From assembly GCA_963668325.1 (NCBI GenBank), contig OY764222.1, positions 2,604,001 through 2,668,000 of the forward strand: 64,000 nucleotides of DNA, written 5' to 3'. Each line of letters starts with the position of its first letter. Within the stretch, counting starts at the first letter, position 1. The notes under the pieces are model-generated. The model was not told where the DNA came from. It ran no database searches and worked only from the letters and a program-made list of their open reading frames with translations. Of this stretch, positions 45,829-56,262 are shown one piece after another. The DNA is from MPNP01 sp963668325. GTDB taxonomy: Bacteria; Pseudomonadota; Alphaproteobacteria; Rhodobacterales; Rhodobacteraceae. The position numbers and the translations under genes are program-made.

Positions 45829-46851
45829 TTAGTTTTTTTCCTGATCGACTAGTTTGCCTTCAGTAATCCATGGCATCATTGCCCGTAACTTCTTACCTAC
45901 TTCTTCGATCTGGTGAGCATCATTGACCCTTCGGATTGCTTTAAAGGAAGGTTGCCCTACTGAACATTCTCGCATCCATTCACTGGTGAATTTTCCATTC
46001 TGAATATCTTTGAGGATTTTTCTCATTCTTGCCTTGGTTTCATCATAAGGCAGTACCTTCTGGCCTGAGTAATACTCACCGTATTCTGCTGTATTCGAAA
46101 TTGAATAGTTCATGTTGGCAATACCGCCTTCATAAATGAGATCAACAATCAGCTTTACCTCATGTAAACACTCAAAGTAGGCCATTTCTGGTGCATAACC
46201 AGCTTCGACAAGTGTTTCAAATCCTTGTCGAATTAGTTCCACTAGTCCGCCACAAAGGACAGCCTGTTCACCAAACAAGTCAGTTTCACATTCCTCTTTG
46301 AAATCAGTTTCAATGATTCCTGAACGTCCTCCACCTATAGCTGCACAATAGGACAATGCTGTTTCCATTGCAGACCCTGTTGCGTCCCTATCTACGGCAA
46401 CCAGACAAGGTACACCACCGCCTTTTTTGAATTCACCTCTAACAGTGTGACCTGGCCCCTTCGGGGCAATCATTACAACATCAACCCCTGGCTTTGGGTC
46501 AATTAATTGGAAATGGATATTCAACCCGTGAGCAAAAGCGATTGCAGCACCTTCTCGAATATTTTCATGGACATATTTGTAATATGTTTCGGCTTGCAGT
46601 TCATCAGGCATGGTAAACATGATTAAATCACACCATGCTGAAGCCTCGGCGATCTCCATAACCTCCAGCCCTTCTGATTGAGCTTTAACGGCTGATGATG
46701 AGTTCTTCCTTAATGCAACAACAATATTTTTTGCTCCTGAATCCCTTAAATTCAGAGCATGGGCATGACCTTGTGAACCATATCCCAATATGGCTACCTT
46801 CTTATCCTTAATAAGGTTAACATCACAATCCCGGTCATAATACACTCGCAT
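45829..46851 (-). CDS. ilvC: Ketol-acid reductoisomerase
   Basis: This is an NADPH- and Mg-dependent enzyme of valine and isoleucine synthesis. It is 340 residues from ATG 46851 with GGAG spaced 6; an in-frame TTG at 46863 is rejected. The Rossmann motif is AILGYGSQGHAHALNL. The class I C-terminal domain has ETDLFGEQAVLCGG (metal ligands) and EVKLIVDLIYEGG. No ilvB or ilvH is adjacent. Confidence 0.96.
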   Translation of the reverse strand: MRVYYDRDCDVNLIKDKKVAILGYGSQGHAHALNLRDSGAKNIVVALRKNSSSAVKAQSEGLEVMEIAEASAWCDLIMFTMPDELQAETYYKYVHENIREGAAIAFAHGLNIHFQLIDPKPGVDVVMIAPKGPGHTVRGEFKKGGGVPCLVAVDRDATGSAMETALSYCAAIGGGRSGIIETDFKEECETDLFGEQAVLCGGLVELIRQGFETLVEAGYAPEMAYFECLHEVKLIVDLIYEGGIANMNYSISNTAEYGEYYSGQKVLPYDETKARMRKILKDIQNGKFTSEWMRECSVGQPSFKAIRRVNDAHQIEEVGKKLRAMMPWITEGKLVDQEKN

Positions 46852-46976
46852 TTTGTTCTCCAATCTAATTATTTATTACCAATAGAAAAAATGGTCACAA
46901 CTCCATTAATTTTTGAAGTTCAGGATATAATTACTGACCAATGGTTTTCTAACCCCAAAGGCCTCCCATTATCAAT

Positions 46977-48209
46977 TTAATATGTTTTGGAAAAGGGTTT
47001 GAATGGAAAAATGTCCTCACCAAGGCCAAATTTTAGCAATGACTTTTGCAACCGTTCGTTTGTTGAAAATAACTTGGCCCCTTCTTTCCTCATGGACCTT
47101 AAGGGAACAATATTCGAGAAGGATAGTAGATTATGGAAATTTGTACCGACAAACTTGAGTAAAGTCGGGAAATACCGTGCCCTGCCATAATCTTTAAGTA
47201 CCTGAGGACTACCTGGATCAGCTGCTTTTGAAATACAATCTTGTAGAGCCTTGATATCGCCTATGGTCAAGTTTAGTCCTTGAGCCCCCAATGGGGGTAG
47301 ATTATGAGCAGCCTCGGCGATTAATACCGATCTTTCATGACTTAGTTGATTGGCCATTTGATAAGAACCTGACCAATTGACAGATGATGACACGATTGAA
47401 AGGTTACCTACTACACCCAACGAGCGTTTTGTTGCCTCGCTTGCAAGTGCGGAATTACCCAATTTTGAAAAAGCTTCAATTTGACTTATCGTATCCATCC
47501 AGATTATGTTCGAATAATGTTCATTCTCTCCTGGTAGGGGGATGATGGTAAAGGGTCCACCTGATTTATAGATCTCAACCGATTTATGAATTAGAGGAAT
47601 TGGATGTTTAACATTGAAGGAAATTCCTCCCTGCAGTGGGGAAATCTGATTGGTGTTTATTTTTAATGATTTCCTTACTTGGGAAGTTTTTCCATCAGCC
47701 CCAACCAAGAGCTTGGTTACTACCCTAGAACCATTGGTAAGGAGGACGTAAGCCTCATTGGTCCTAGTAAAAACATTTTGTACACCAATTTTGGGTAGAA
47801 AGGTAATATTGGGATTTTGAGCAGCTTGCGACACCAGATCTTCCCTGAATTTATCGTTTGGTATAACCCAACCAAACTCATCCTTGCCAATGGCTAGAGA
47901 TTTAAAGCTGCTTGATTGCTCGATTTCGCCTTTTTTACCTGCTTCAAGTACTTCTATCTCTGCCAATCTCTTCCCATAAGAAGACAACAATGATTCGAGT
48001 GGAATAAAACTAGCAAGGAATTCCAGGGAACTGTTAAAAAGAGCTGTAACTCTTTGGTCCTGTGGTAATCCAGAGGGCTCTAAAGAAAAATCCCAATGCA
48101 AATCACAACAGATTATTTTTCTTGATTTCCCAGCAAGGGCTAGGGAAATCATCAAACCTGCTAGCCCACCACCAGAAACAAAAATGTCACAGTAATTTTT
48201 CTTGTGCAT
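46977..48209 (-). CDS. UbiH/UbiF-family FAD-dependent hydroxylase
   Basis: The flavoprotein is 410 residues from ATG 48209; a longer TTG-start reading to 48290 is possible. The FAD motif FVSGGGLAGLM, the central LLVGADGKTSQVRKSL and the second FAD motif AEAAHNLPPLGAQGLNL place it among ubiquinone-ring hydroxylases. The alphaproteobacterial UbiH-like group often has AEAAH in place of GDAAH. It probably acts in ubiquinone synthesis. It follows glmM on the same strand. Confidence 0.87.
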   Translation of the reverse strand: MHKKNYCDIFVSGGGLAGLMISLALAGKSRKIICCDLHWDFSLEPSGLPQDQRVTALFNSSLEFLASFIPLESLLSSYGKRLAEIEVLEAGKKGEIEQSSSFKSLAIGKDEFGWVIPNDKFREDLVSQAAQNPNITFLPKIGVQNVFTRTNEAYVLLTNGSRVVTKLLVGADGKTSQVRKSLKINTNQISPLQGGISFNVKHPIPLIHKSVEIYKSGGPFTIIPLPGENEHYSNIIWMDTISQIEAFSKLGNSALASEATKRSLGVVGNLSIVSSSVNWSGSYQMANQLSHERSVLIAEAAHNLPPLGAQGLNLTIGDIKALQDCISKAADPGSPQVLKDYGRARYFPTLLKFVGTNFHNLLSFSNIVPLRSMRKEGAKLFSTNERLQKSLLKFGLGEDIFPFKPFSKTY

Positions 48210-48292
48210 CTTACTATGAAATGGAAATCCCTTAATAAACAACTGACTAGGCGGAACTGTGATTGGACCTGTTCTGAAAAGGGTGACCAAGC

Positions 48293-49636
48293 TCAGGCGG
48301 CCATCAAAACCGCATTTTCAATTTCGTTAGCTATTTCTGTTATGAATTTCAAGCTCTCACCAGCAACCAAGACCCGAACAACAGGCTCTGTTCCGGACTT
48401 TCTTACAAAGACCTGTCCTTTGCCATTAAGTTTCTCGATGTTCTTGTTAATTATTTTCTGAACCTTTTCATCCTTGGTCGGATCACCACCCTTGATGATT
48501 CTTACATTTCTCAAGATCTGTGGAACAGGTTGAAACACATTGGCAACTTCACTAGCCTTCTTGCCAGATTCAACCAAGGCGGAAAGAAACTGTAAGGCTG
48601 CAATAATTCCATCGCCAGTGGTGGAATATTTTGAAATAATAATGTGTCCAGAGTTTTCTCCACCCAAGCTGAGGTTTCCGGCCAGCATTTCTTTTGATAT
48701 ATTTCGATCCCCAACAGAAGCCTTGATCAGTTCGATACCTTTCTTCTCCAGGTATTTTTGCAAGCCCAAATTTGACATTTTGGTTGCAACTACAGTATTT
48801 TTGTTAAGCTGGTCCTTATCCGCCAATCTGGTTGCCAACAAAGCCAATAGTTGATCCCCATCAATTACCCTGCCCCGTTCATCACAGACCAGAATTCTGT
48901 CACCATCTCCGTCCAAGGCTAACCCAACATCTGCTCTGGTTTCCTTAATTTTTTCGATTAGCAGCGTGGGGTCTGTTGATCCACATTTCTGATTAATGTT
49001 AAAGCCATTAGGGGAAACACCAATTGGTACAACTTCAGCACCAAGTTCCCAAAGTATCTCGGGGGCAACCTTGTAACCAGCACCATTAGCACAATCAATG
49101 ACAATTCTAAGGCCAGTTAAACGAAAATTTTTTGGAAAGGTTGTTTTGGCAAACTCAATATATCTTCCCAATCCACCGTCAATCCTCTCTGCCCGGCCGA
49201 TGTTTTCAGGTGTTTCCAAGGGAAAATCAGTATCTATCAGTTGTTCGATTTGTCTTTCAGTTTCTATTGGTAGCTTATATCCATTTGGGCCAAAAAACTT
49301 CAGCCCATTGTCCTGATATCCGTTGTGTGAAGCTGTGATCATCACTCCAAGGTCGGCACGCATTGACCTCGTTAGTAAACCAATCGCAGGAGTTGGAATT
49401 GGTCCTAGGAGATGCACGTTCATACCCGTTGCCGTCAGTCCGGCTGTAAGGGCATTTTCCAGCATATAACCTGACCGCCTGGTATCCTTACCAATTACTA
49501 CCCTGTGCTGATTGGTAGAAGTTTTACAGAAAAACCTTCCAGCTGCCATACCGATCTTCAGGATAACTTCTGCCGTCAGGGGGAAGGTATTTGCTTCTCC
49601 CCTAATTCCGTCTGTACCAAAATAAGGATAACCCAT
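48293..49636 (-). CDS. glmM: Phosphoglucosamine mutase
   Basis: GlmM converts glucosamine-6-phosphate to glucosamine-1-phosphate for UDP-GlcNAc synthesis. It is 447 residues. Features are FGTDGIRGEAN, the phosphoserine loop MITASHNGYQDNG, the metal loop LDGDGDRIL, the sugar loop GGENSGHII and the phosphate-binding RKSGTEPVVRV. AAGGA precedes the ATG by 6 bases. Length is normal. Confidence 0.95.
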   Translation of the reverse strand: MGYPYFGTDGIRGEANTFPLTAEVILKIGMAAGRFFCKTSTNQHRVVIGKDTRRSGYMLENALTAGLTATGMNVHLLGPIPTPAIGLLTRSMRADLGVMITASHNGYQDNGLKFFGPNGYKLPIETERQIEQLIDTDFPLETPENIGRAERIDGGLGRYIEFAKTTFPKNFRLTGLRIVIDCANGAGYKVAPEILWELGAEVVPIGVSPNGFNINQKCGSTDPTLLIEKIKETRADVGLALDGDGDRILVCDERGRVIDGDQLLALLATRLADKDQLNKNTVVATKMSNLGLQKYLEKKGIELIKASVGDRNISKEMLAGNLSLGGENSGHIIISKYSTTGDGIIAALQFLSALVESGKKASEVANVFQPVPQILRNVRIIKGGDPTKDEKVQKIINKNIEKLNGKGQVFVRKSGTEPVVRVLVAGESLKFITEIANEIENAVLMAA

Positions 49637-49701
49637 TTTATTCCTTTTGTATTTTTAGATCCTGATGACTTTACAGGATTTAAAAAGGCTATGGAAGGTA
49701 T

Positions 49702-50406
49702 TTAGTGAGAATAGAAATAATGTTTTCCAGCTCTCCCGAGGAATTCAAAATCCGAAACCCAAAATGGTTTCACATGGGAAGCATGAAAGTGTGTGGATTC
49801 ATTAAAGATTTCTGGGTAATGCCCGCTCACGAATTTTAACAACATATTTCGAATCTGTTCATAGGCATTTTTTTCATAGAAAACTTCCGGTTTTCCATCA
49901 CAATAATAACTGAATTGACAACGGGCCTTTTTTATTCCCCCTTGATGAACAACACCACATATGGTGTTTGGAAAATCCACTGATCTAACCCTGTTGATAA
50001 TGACTTCAGCTACAGCTCTTTGACCTTCCAGGCTTTCGCCCCTAGCCTCGAAATACAGCGCTTCTACCAAACAGCCGAAATCTCGTGAATAATCAGGTCT
50101 GGATTTTGGAGCCCCCATCTGAATAAGTATGTTGTTAAAATTAGCACGTTCGATCTGGCCTTGCTCAGAATCTATAAAACTTAGATGGTTGTCCCTTGTT
50201 GGGCTATTCACACTACCTTGGTCTATAGTTCCTGATGAAAAACCCCGAAGTAAGGGCGGCTTTTCAAAAAAAGCCAAGATCAAGGGTTCATCAGAGGTGG
50301 GTTCTTCTGCCGATACCATAAATGCACTAGCACTCAAGAAAACAGAACCCATTATCAAGGAAACTGGAATCCTGAAAAACTTAAGAGATTTAGTAAATTC
50401 AACCAT
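49702..50406 (-). CDS. SleB-type cell wall hydrolase
   Basis: The exported protein is 234 residues with signal sequence IPVSLIMGSVFLSASAFMVSA. The C-terminal Hydrolase_2 domain has EALYFEARGESLEGQRAVAEVI (catalytic Glu region), NRVRSVDFPNTICGVV and CQFSYYCDG. These are peptidoglycan hydrolases (lytic transglycosylase or amidase-like). Proximity to the PPDK-like gene is a recurrent alphaproteobacterial arrangement. Confidence 0.88.
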   Translation of the reverse strand: MVEFTKSLKFFRIPVSLIMGSVFLSASAFMVSAEEPTSDEPLILAFFEKPPLLRGFSSGTIDQGSVNSPTRDNHLSFIDSEQGQIERANFNNILIQMGAPKSRPDYSRDFGCLVEALYFEARGESLEGQRAVAEVIINRVRSVDFPNTICGVVHQGGIKKARCQFSYYCDGKPEVFYEKNAYEQIRNMLLKFVSGHYPEIFNESTHFHASHVKPFWVSDFEFLGRAGKHYFYSH

Positions 50407-50590
50407 CGTTATTCAAAACTAAACTAAAACATTAAACACAAACTATACAACTACCCTGTGGTTAAAGTCTGTACGGATTGGTTTATGACAGAACGTCTTT
50501 TGGCCTCATATCCTGCCACTTAGGTTCGAATATTATTTAATTAATAAAAAGTCAGTAATAGTTATATTTTACTAAAATTCAAGTTTTAAC

Positions 50591-53092
50591 TTACGAAACT
50601 ACACATTTTGTTTCATTTATCACACATTGAGCAGCTGCCAATTTGGCAATAGGTATCCGAAATGGAGTGCATGATACATATGAAAATTGTGTTTCTCTGC
50701 AGAACTGAATTGTACTGGGATCAGCGGAGTGTTCGCCGCAAATGGAAAGGATCAAATCCTCTCTGGCCTCCCTCCCCCGTTCGACTGCCATAAGTAAAAG
50801 TTCACCAACCCCCTCCAGATCAATAGTAACAAATGGATCTTTTTGTAAGACACCTTGTTTTAGATATTCATCAATTATTCTAGACGCGTCATCCCTGCTA
50901 ATGCCAAAAGTCATCTGGGTCAGATCATTAGTTCCAAAACTGAGGAAGGCAGATTTTTTGGCCAGATCACCAGCCCGCATTGCTGCCCGAGGAGTTTCAA
51001 CCATGACGCCAATTTTATAGGATAGGACACACCTTGTATTGCTTTGGACATCCTGGGCAATTGAATCTACCAGATCCTTAATCAATTCGACCTCTCTGTT
51101 GACTGAAACCAGGGGGATCATTATTTCTGGATTTGCTTGTATCCCCTCTTTTTCTACTTCGGCAGCAGCTTCAAAAATAGCCCTGGCCTGCATTTCATAA
51201 ATTTCCGGGGTTGTAATCCCTAACCTTACCCCACGCATACCCAACATGGGATTAAACTCCCTTAAATCATCCATCCGTGAAATAATCTGGCTAACAGGTA
51301 GATCCAATGCCTCAGCCAACTCTCGGATTTCATCATTGTCACGAGGAAGAAATTCATGAAGAGGTGGGTCCAAAAGCCTGATACAAACAGGATACCCTGA
51401 CATCTCGGTAAAGAGATCTTTGAAATCACCTTTTTGCATTACCAACAGATCCTTCAAGACTTCCCTTCGGTCCTGGGTACTATCTCGGAAAATCATTTCT
51501 CGCATAACCGTCAAACGTGACTGGGCAAAAAACATATGTTCTGTTCGACACAGACCTATTCCTTCAGCCTTAAATCCTTTGGCGACCTCAACTTCCTCCA
51601 GGGTATCAGCATTTGCCCTGACACCTATATCCCTGATTTCGTCAGCCCAGTTAAGAAATGTATCAAAATCCTTATCCAGACTTGGTCTTACCTTGGAGAC
51701 AAACCCATCAATGACAATCCCCTCTGATCCATCAATAGTGATTTCATCACCTTCCTTGAAAATTTTTCCACCTTCAGATATCAAAGTCTTTTCCTTGGGA
51801 TTGAACTCCAGATCGGTTGCCGCGGCTACACATGGAACTCCCAAACTCCGTGCAATCACCGCAGCATGGCTGGTTAAACCGCCTCGACCGGTTAGTACAC
51901 CTTTCGCGGTGTACATTCCCTTAATATCCTCTGGTCCTGTTTCAGGTCTGACCAGGATGCATGATTGTTCCTTGGCTGCCATCTCTTCTGCAGCATTGGA
52001 TGAAAAAACAATAACTCCTGTTGCGGCCCCAGGACTTGCAGCTATTCCATGCGATAGTATCCTGTCCTTTTCAAAATCACCCAATTGTGTATGAATGGCC
52101 CGAGCAAGGCTTTCAGGATCAATCCTCATTAAGGCTTCGGGTTTGCTGATAATTTTATCTTCTACCAAACGGACGGCTACTTTGATTTCAGAGTTTACAG
52201 TCCTTTGGGGAACCCGATAATCTAGAATAAGTGGTTGATCTTTATCAACTACAAATCCCAATTCAAACTCATCCTTTAAATCCTTACGCAGAATTGTGTG
52301 ATATCTTTGTAAGGAACTCCTAATCCCTTCAGGCGTATCAAAGTTTACTGGATTATTCCCAAGAGATGATATTTCAAAATACTTGATCTCGTGGTTTCGT
52401 TCCTCCTTATCAAGGTTCCGGAAATTACTCTTGCCTATCTTTAGAAATCCATTTCCTTTTTGATAAACCATTTCCTGAATGATTAATCCAAGTCCAGAAT
52501 CTTCAGGAGCATCTTGGGCTCTTCTTAACATTCTTGCGGTTGTACCTTCCCAAACCCTGGCCATCGATCTGATACAATGATACAATTGCTCATGGGAAGC
52601 TTGAGTAAACTCCCTACCCCTTTCAGCTTGGTATAAATCGAAGGCCTGTTGGATTTTTTCGTTTGTTTGGAAATTACTTTCCCGAATATCCTCAAACCCC
52701 TCCGGGTCCAACCTGAATACCCTAACTGAATAATCAATAATAAAATTTAGGTAAATGCTCTCCGCAATCTCCTGACCAAGTTCACTAATTTTATGCTGGA
52801 AGATGTTATCATTCATTCCAACGTGCAGAATGGTTTGTAATCCTCCCCACTCAACGTGTTCAGAACTTGGTCTAATGGCGAGTAAAGAATTTTCAGGAAA
52901 CTTGGTAAGCAACTCAAGAGTATTTAAGGTTGCCCCTTGGGCGACAGCCTTAACAGTTTTTATTGGAAGAACCAAAGTCCTGGGTATTTGTATTCCCATA
53001 CCAGACAATTTTGATAGCTTAGCTGCCTTACCGCCATACTCCTCTCGGTTTAGAACCAAGTCATTTTCAAGCAGGGAATATTTCATAGTCAC
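50591..53092 (-). CDS. Pyruvate, phosphate dikinase-like protein (PEP-utilising)
   Basis: The protein is 833 residues (GTG 53092 or ATG 53086). The C-terminal two thirds are PPDK-like: the phospho-His domain TGRGGLTSHAAVIARSLG, the PEP-binding barrel with GIGLCRTEHMF, GMRGVRLG, and SFGTNDLTQM. The N-terminal ATP-grasp part is shorter and reads AIRPSSEHVEWGGLQTILHVG where canonical PPDK has SVRSGAxxSMPGMMDT. Canonical family length is about 880. It may still be a dikinase, but the nucleotide site is changed. It follows glyS by 24 bases. Confidence 0.85.
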   Translation of the reverse strand: MTMKYSLLENDLVLNREEYGGKAAKLSKLSGMGIQIPRTLVLPIKTVKAVAQGATLNTLELLTKFPENSLLAIRPSSEHVEWGGLQTILHVGMNDNIFQHKISELGQEIAESIYLNFIIDYSVRVFRLDPEGFEDIRESNFQTNEKIQQAFDLYQAERGREFTQASHEQLYHCIRSMARVWEGTTARMLRRAQDAPEDSGLGLIIQEMVYQKGNGFLKIGKSNFRNLDKEERNHEIKYFEISSLGNNPVNFDTPEGIRSSLQRYHTILRKDLKDEFELGFVVDKDQPLILDYRVPQRTVNSEIKVAVRLVEDKIISKPEALMRIDPESLARAIHTQLGDFEKDRILSHGIAASPGAATGVIVFSSNAAEEMAAKEQSCILVRPETGPEDIKGMYTAKGVLTGRGGLTSHAAVIARSLGVPCVAAATDLEFNPKEKTLISEGGKIFKEGDEITIDGSEGIVIDGFVSKVRPSLDKDFDTFLNWADEIRDIGVRANADTLEEVEVAKGFKAEGIGLCRTEHMFFAQSRLTVMREMIFRDSTQDRREVLKDLLVMQKGDFKDLFTEMSGYPVCIRLLDPPLHEFLPRDNDEIRELAEALDLPVSQIISRMDDLREFNPMLGMRGVRLGITTPEIYEMQARAIFEAAAEVEKEGIQANPEIMIPLVSVNREVELIKDLVDSIAQDVQSNTRCVLSYKIGVMVETPRAAMRAGDLAKKSAFLSFGTNDLTQMTFGISRDDASRIIDEYLKQGVLQKDPFVTIDLEGVGELLLMAVERGREAREDLILSICGEHSADPSTIQFCRETQFSYVSCTPFRIPIAKLAAAQCVINETKCVVS

Positions 53093-53116
53093 TATATTTG
53101 GAATTGCATTCGAATG

Positions 53117-55297
53117 TTATGGAGAAACAATGTCCTCGGCTAATCTTTGGTCGGAAATCAATCTCAAATTAAAGTCTTGGGCTAATATATTCCGAATTTT
53201 AGCCAATAAATTTAGCCTGTTATTCTTTAGGTGTTGGTCATCTACATTGATCATGACATTATCAAAGTAATCATCAATGGTTTTTCTTAAACTTGCTACT
53301 TCTTGTAGCTTTACCAAATAATTGTCATTCTCCATTCCAGAAAGTGTTGCCAAGGTATTTTGATATTTCCTAAACAAGGCTTCCTCATGGGAGGATTGCA
53401 ACAAAGTTGGGTCTATTGATTCTGTTTCAGATACAGAAGAATTGTCTTCATCCCCTTTTGATTTCAAGGAGATCAAAATTTTTGCGATCCTTTTGTCCAA
53501 GTGCAACAGGTCTTTTCCTAAATTGGTAGGTAAAAATGATTCTAAGGCTTCAATCCTTCTGACAATTTCATAAATATTGTCATTGTTAGGTACATATATG
53601 CATGCATCAACCAACTCTGGATCTAATCCCTTTTCCTTAAGATAAATTGATAGCCTTCGCAGAATAAACACCAAAATGTTTTCAGTAACCTCTTCTTTTT
53701 CCTCCAAGCATGTCTTTAATTCCAATTTAGAATCTTCGGTTGTTGAAGCAACAACTCTAAAATGTTGGTCAACCGAAAATGTAATTATATCCCTCAAGTT
53801 AAAGTATTGGATTTTGTTGGTTTGGATCAGCCGAATAAGCCCCAACGCCGCTCTTCTAAGCGCATTAGGGTCCCCCAAACCTGTGGGAACTTCCCTGCGA
53901 AGAAAAAATCCTACCAGATGGTTTACCCTGTCAGCCAATCCAATTGTAATACTTAGTGGATTGGAAGGAACTATATCGGAAGTTTTGGCCGGTAGATAAT
54001 GTTCTTCAATAGCTTCGCAAATCCTTGGATCAATTCCTCTACCCTGGCTATAATACCTGCCCATTACACCTTGAAGTTCTGGAAATTCCTTTACTATGAG
54101 AGTAACTAGGTCAATCTTAGCAAGTCGGGCAGCTAGACTAGCGTCCTCTTCAGAGCAAGCAAAATACGAAGAAATCTTCCTAGATAATATTTCAATCCTG
54201 TCGACCCTGTCTTTTTGGGTTCCCAAGCCATAGCTATAGCGCACATTCCTTAAATCTTCTGTGACATCCACCAAATCAACAGGAAACTTTCTCAAATCCT
54301 CATACAAAAAAAACAGGGCATCCGACAGTCTTGAAGCCAGAACTCGCTGGTTCCCATTAATGATGGTCTTTCCATCATCAATCGCCTGGAAATTTGCAAC
54401 AGCAATAAAATTGGTAATTTTTTCTATGTCGGTATCCCTAACCGATAGATATTTCTGATGAACCTTTATGGTGGTTTTCAGAACCTCGTCAGGAAGATTG
54501 TAAAATGCATGAAAAATAGTACCAAGAAGTGGGACGGGCCATTCAACCAGGCCAGATATTTCATCCAGTAATTCCTCGTCCTGAACAAGTTCCAGGTTGG
54601 TTTGTTGCTTACTCAATTCATTTTCGATAGTCGTAATGATCTTCGCTTTTCGAGATTCAGGATCAATGATTACAAAGGAGTTCAACAATTTACTCTGATA
54701 ATCTTCAAAAGAATTGATTGTTAATTCTTCAGGGGCCATGAATCTATGCCCATAGGTTGTATTTCCAGCAGTCAATCCGGCATATTCAAATGGTACAATT
54801 TCTGTTTTTTCCTTATCGTACAAGATACCAAGCATGGCTTGAATAGGTCGTACCCATTTGGTTCTTTCTGTGCCCCAATACATGGATTTAGGAAGGGACA
54901 TCTCTTTCAAGGAAGAAACAATCGCTTGTTGAAGGATTCCATTAATATCTGTACCAGGCACATCCTCCGTTATAAAGTAATATTCACCTTTACCTATAGT
55001 TCTGACCTCCAGGTCTTCCACCCCTTTGTTTTTTGATTTCAAAAAGCCATAAACAGCTTTGTCAGGCGCACCGACCCTAGGACCTCTGGTTTCCACTTTT
55101 TTATGGGCAGTCTTCCATGGAATATTCTTAATGACAATGGTCATCCTTTGAGGTGAGGAATAACTTCGAGCATTCCCACATGGAAGTTTTAACTCCTGCA
55201 ATTCCTCAAGGAGCTTTTTTTTCAGTTGATCACTTAACGATTTCTGGAACCGCGAAGGGATTTCTTCAGAATATATCTCAACCAATAAATTGGGCAT
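53117..55297 (-). CDS. glyS: Glycyl-tRNA synthetase beta subunit
   Basis: This is the large subunit of the bacterial heterotetrameric GlyRS, 726 residues. Family text includes LLVEIYSEEIPSRFQ, RMTIVI, GPRVGAPDKAV, YGHRFMAP and HPKYLSV-like KVHQKYLSVRD, with a C-terminal anticodon-binding-like helical region. It starts 14 bases after glyQ. Length is slightly above the usual ~690. Confidence 0.95.
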   Translation of the reverse strand: MPNLLVEIYSEEIPSRFQKSLSDQLKKKLLEELQELKLPCGNARSYSSPQRMTIVIKNIPWKTAHKKVETRGPRVGAPDKAVYGFLKSKNKGVEDLEVRTIGKGEYYFITEDVPGTDINGILQQAIVSSLKEMSLPKSMYWGTERTKWVRPIQAMLGILYDKEKTEIVPFEYAGLTAGNTTYGHRFMAPEELTINSFEDYQSKLLNSFVIIDPESRKAKIITTIENELSKQQTNLELVQDEELLDEISGLVEWPVPLLGTIFHAFYNLPDEVLKTTIKVHQKYLSVRDTDIEKITNFIAVANFQAIDDGKTIINGNQRVLASRLSDALFFLYEDLRKFPVDLVDVTEDLRNVRYSYGLGTQKDRVDRIEILSRKISSYFACSEEDASLAARLAKIDLVTLIVKEFPELQGVMGRYYSQGRGIDPRICEAIEEHYLPAKTSDIVPSNPLSITIGLADRVNHLVGFFLRREVPTGLGDPNALRRAALGLIRLIQTNKIQYFNLRDIITFSVDQHFRVVASTTEDSKLELKTCLEEKEEVTENILVFILRRLSIYLKEKGLDPELVDACIYVPNNDNIYEIVRRIEALESFLPTNLGKDLLHLDKRIAKILISLKSKGDEDNSSVSETESIDPTLLQSSHEEALFRKYQNTLATLSGMENDNYLVKLQEVASLRKTIDDYFDNVMINVDDQHLKNNRLNLLAKIRNILAQDFNLRLISDQRLAEDIVSP

Positions 55298-55311
55298 TTG
55301 TTGTGGAACCC

Positions 55312-56262
55312 TTACTTATTCACAGGCAGTTGTTGAGTATTGTTTTCAACTTCTGATTCCAGAAATGCTTCCCCACATTTTTTTGCCAAGGCACGAACTC
55401 TTCCGATCGTTGCAGCCCGCTCAATTGGTGAAACCACTCCCCTGGCATCCAATAAGTTAAATAGATGGGAGGCCTTGATGCATTGATCATAAGCCGGGTG
55501 GACCATTATGATTTTCCGTCCATGTTTCGGATCCATTTCAGGTTGGGACAATATCTCATAACAAGCGCTTTCGGCATTTTCGAAATGCTGCAAAGTCATT
55601 GCAACATCGCACACATCGAAATTCCACCTGGAATACTCAGCCTCTAGTTGTTTAAACACATCTCCATAGGTCTTGGAGGAAGATGATCCGGCTTTATTAA
55701 AAGGCATGTCCATGACGTGATCAATCTCCAACACGTACATAGCCAGCCGTTCCAAGCCATAGGTGATTTCACCAGAAACGGGATTACATTCTAACCCGCA
55801 TACTTGCTGGAAATATGTAAATTGAGAAATTTCCATCCCATCACACCAGACTTCCCAGCCAAGGCCTGATGCTCCTAAAGTGGGACTTTCCCAATCATCT
55901 TCTACAAACCGTATGTCATGATATCGCATATCAATCCCAATAGCAGCAAGTGAACGCAGGAAGATGTCCTGAAAATTTTGCGGAGAAGGTTTCAGGATAA
56001 CTTGGAATTGGTAATAATGCTGCAGCCTATTGGGATTATCACCATACCTACCATCGGTAGGTCTTCGGCAGGGTTGTACATAAGCAGCATTCCAAGGCTT
56101 CGGGCCTAATGATCTCAGGGTTGTAGCTGGGTGAAAGGTACCAGCGCCTACTTCCATATCGTAGGGCTGTAAAACCAGGCAACCATAATCTGCCCAGTAA
56201 TTCTGAAGATTCAGAATCACTTCCTGAAAGCATTCTGGCTTGGAATTTAAGTTAGATTTCAT
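55312..56262 (-). CDS. glyQ: Glycyl-tRNA synthetase alpha subunit
   Basis: This is the catalytic class II subunit of alpha2beta2 GlyRS, 316 residues. Motifs are LQNYWADYGCLVLQPYD, EVGAGTFHPATTLRSLGP, QPCRRPTDGRYGDNPNRLQH (motif 2) and ASGLGWEVWCDGMEISQFTY. It heads a glyQ-glyS-PPDK-like run. The genome therefore uses the alpha2beta2 GlyRS, which matters when judging who could charge the glycine-anticodon tRNA at 62294. Confidence 0.96.
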   Translation of the reverse strand: MKSNLNSKPECFQEVILNLQNYWADYGCLVLQPYDMEVGAGTFHPATTLRSLGPKPWNAAYVQPCRRPTDGRYGDNPNRLQHYYQFQVILKPSPQNFQDIFLRSLAAIGIDMRYHDIRFVEDDWESPTLGASGLGWEVWCDGMEISQFTYFQQVCGLECNPVSGEITYGLERLAMYVLEIDHVMDMPFNKAGSSSSKTYGDVFKQLEAEYSRWNFDVCDVAMTLQHFENAESACYEILSQPEMDPKHGRKIIMVHPAYDQCIKASHLFNLLDARGVVSPIERAATIGRVRALAKKCGEAFLESEVENNTQQLPVNK

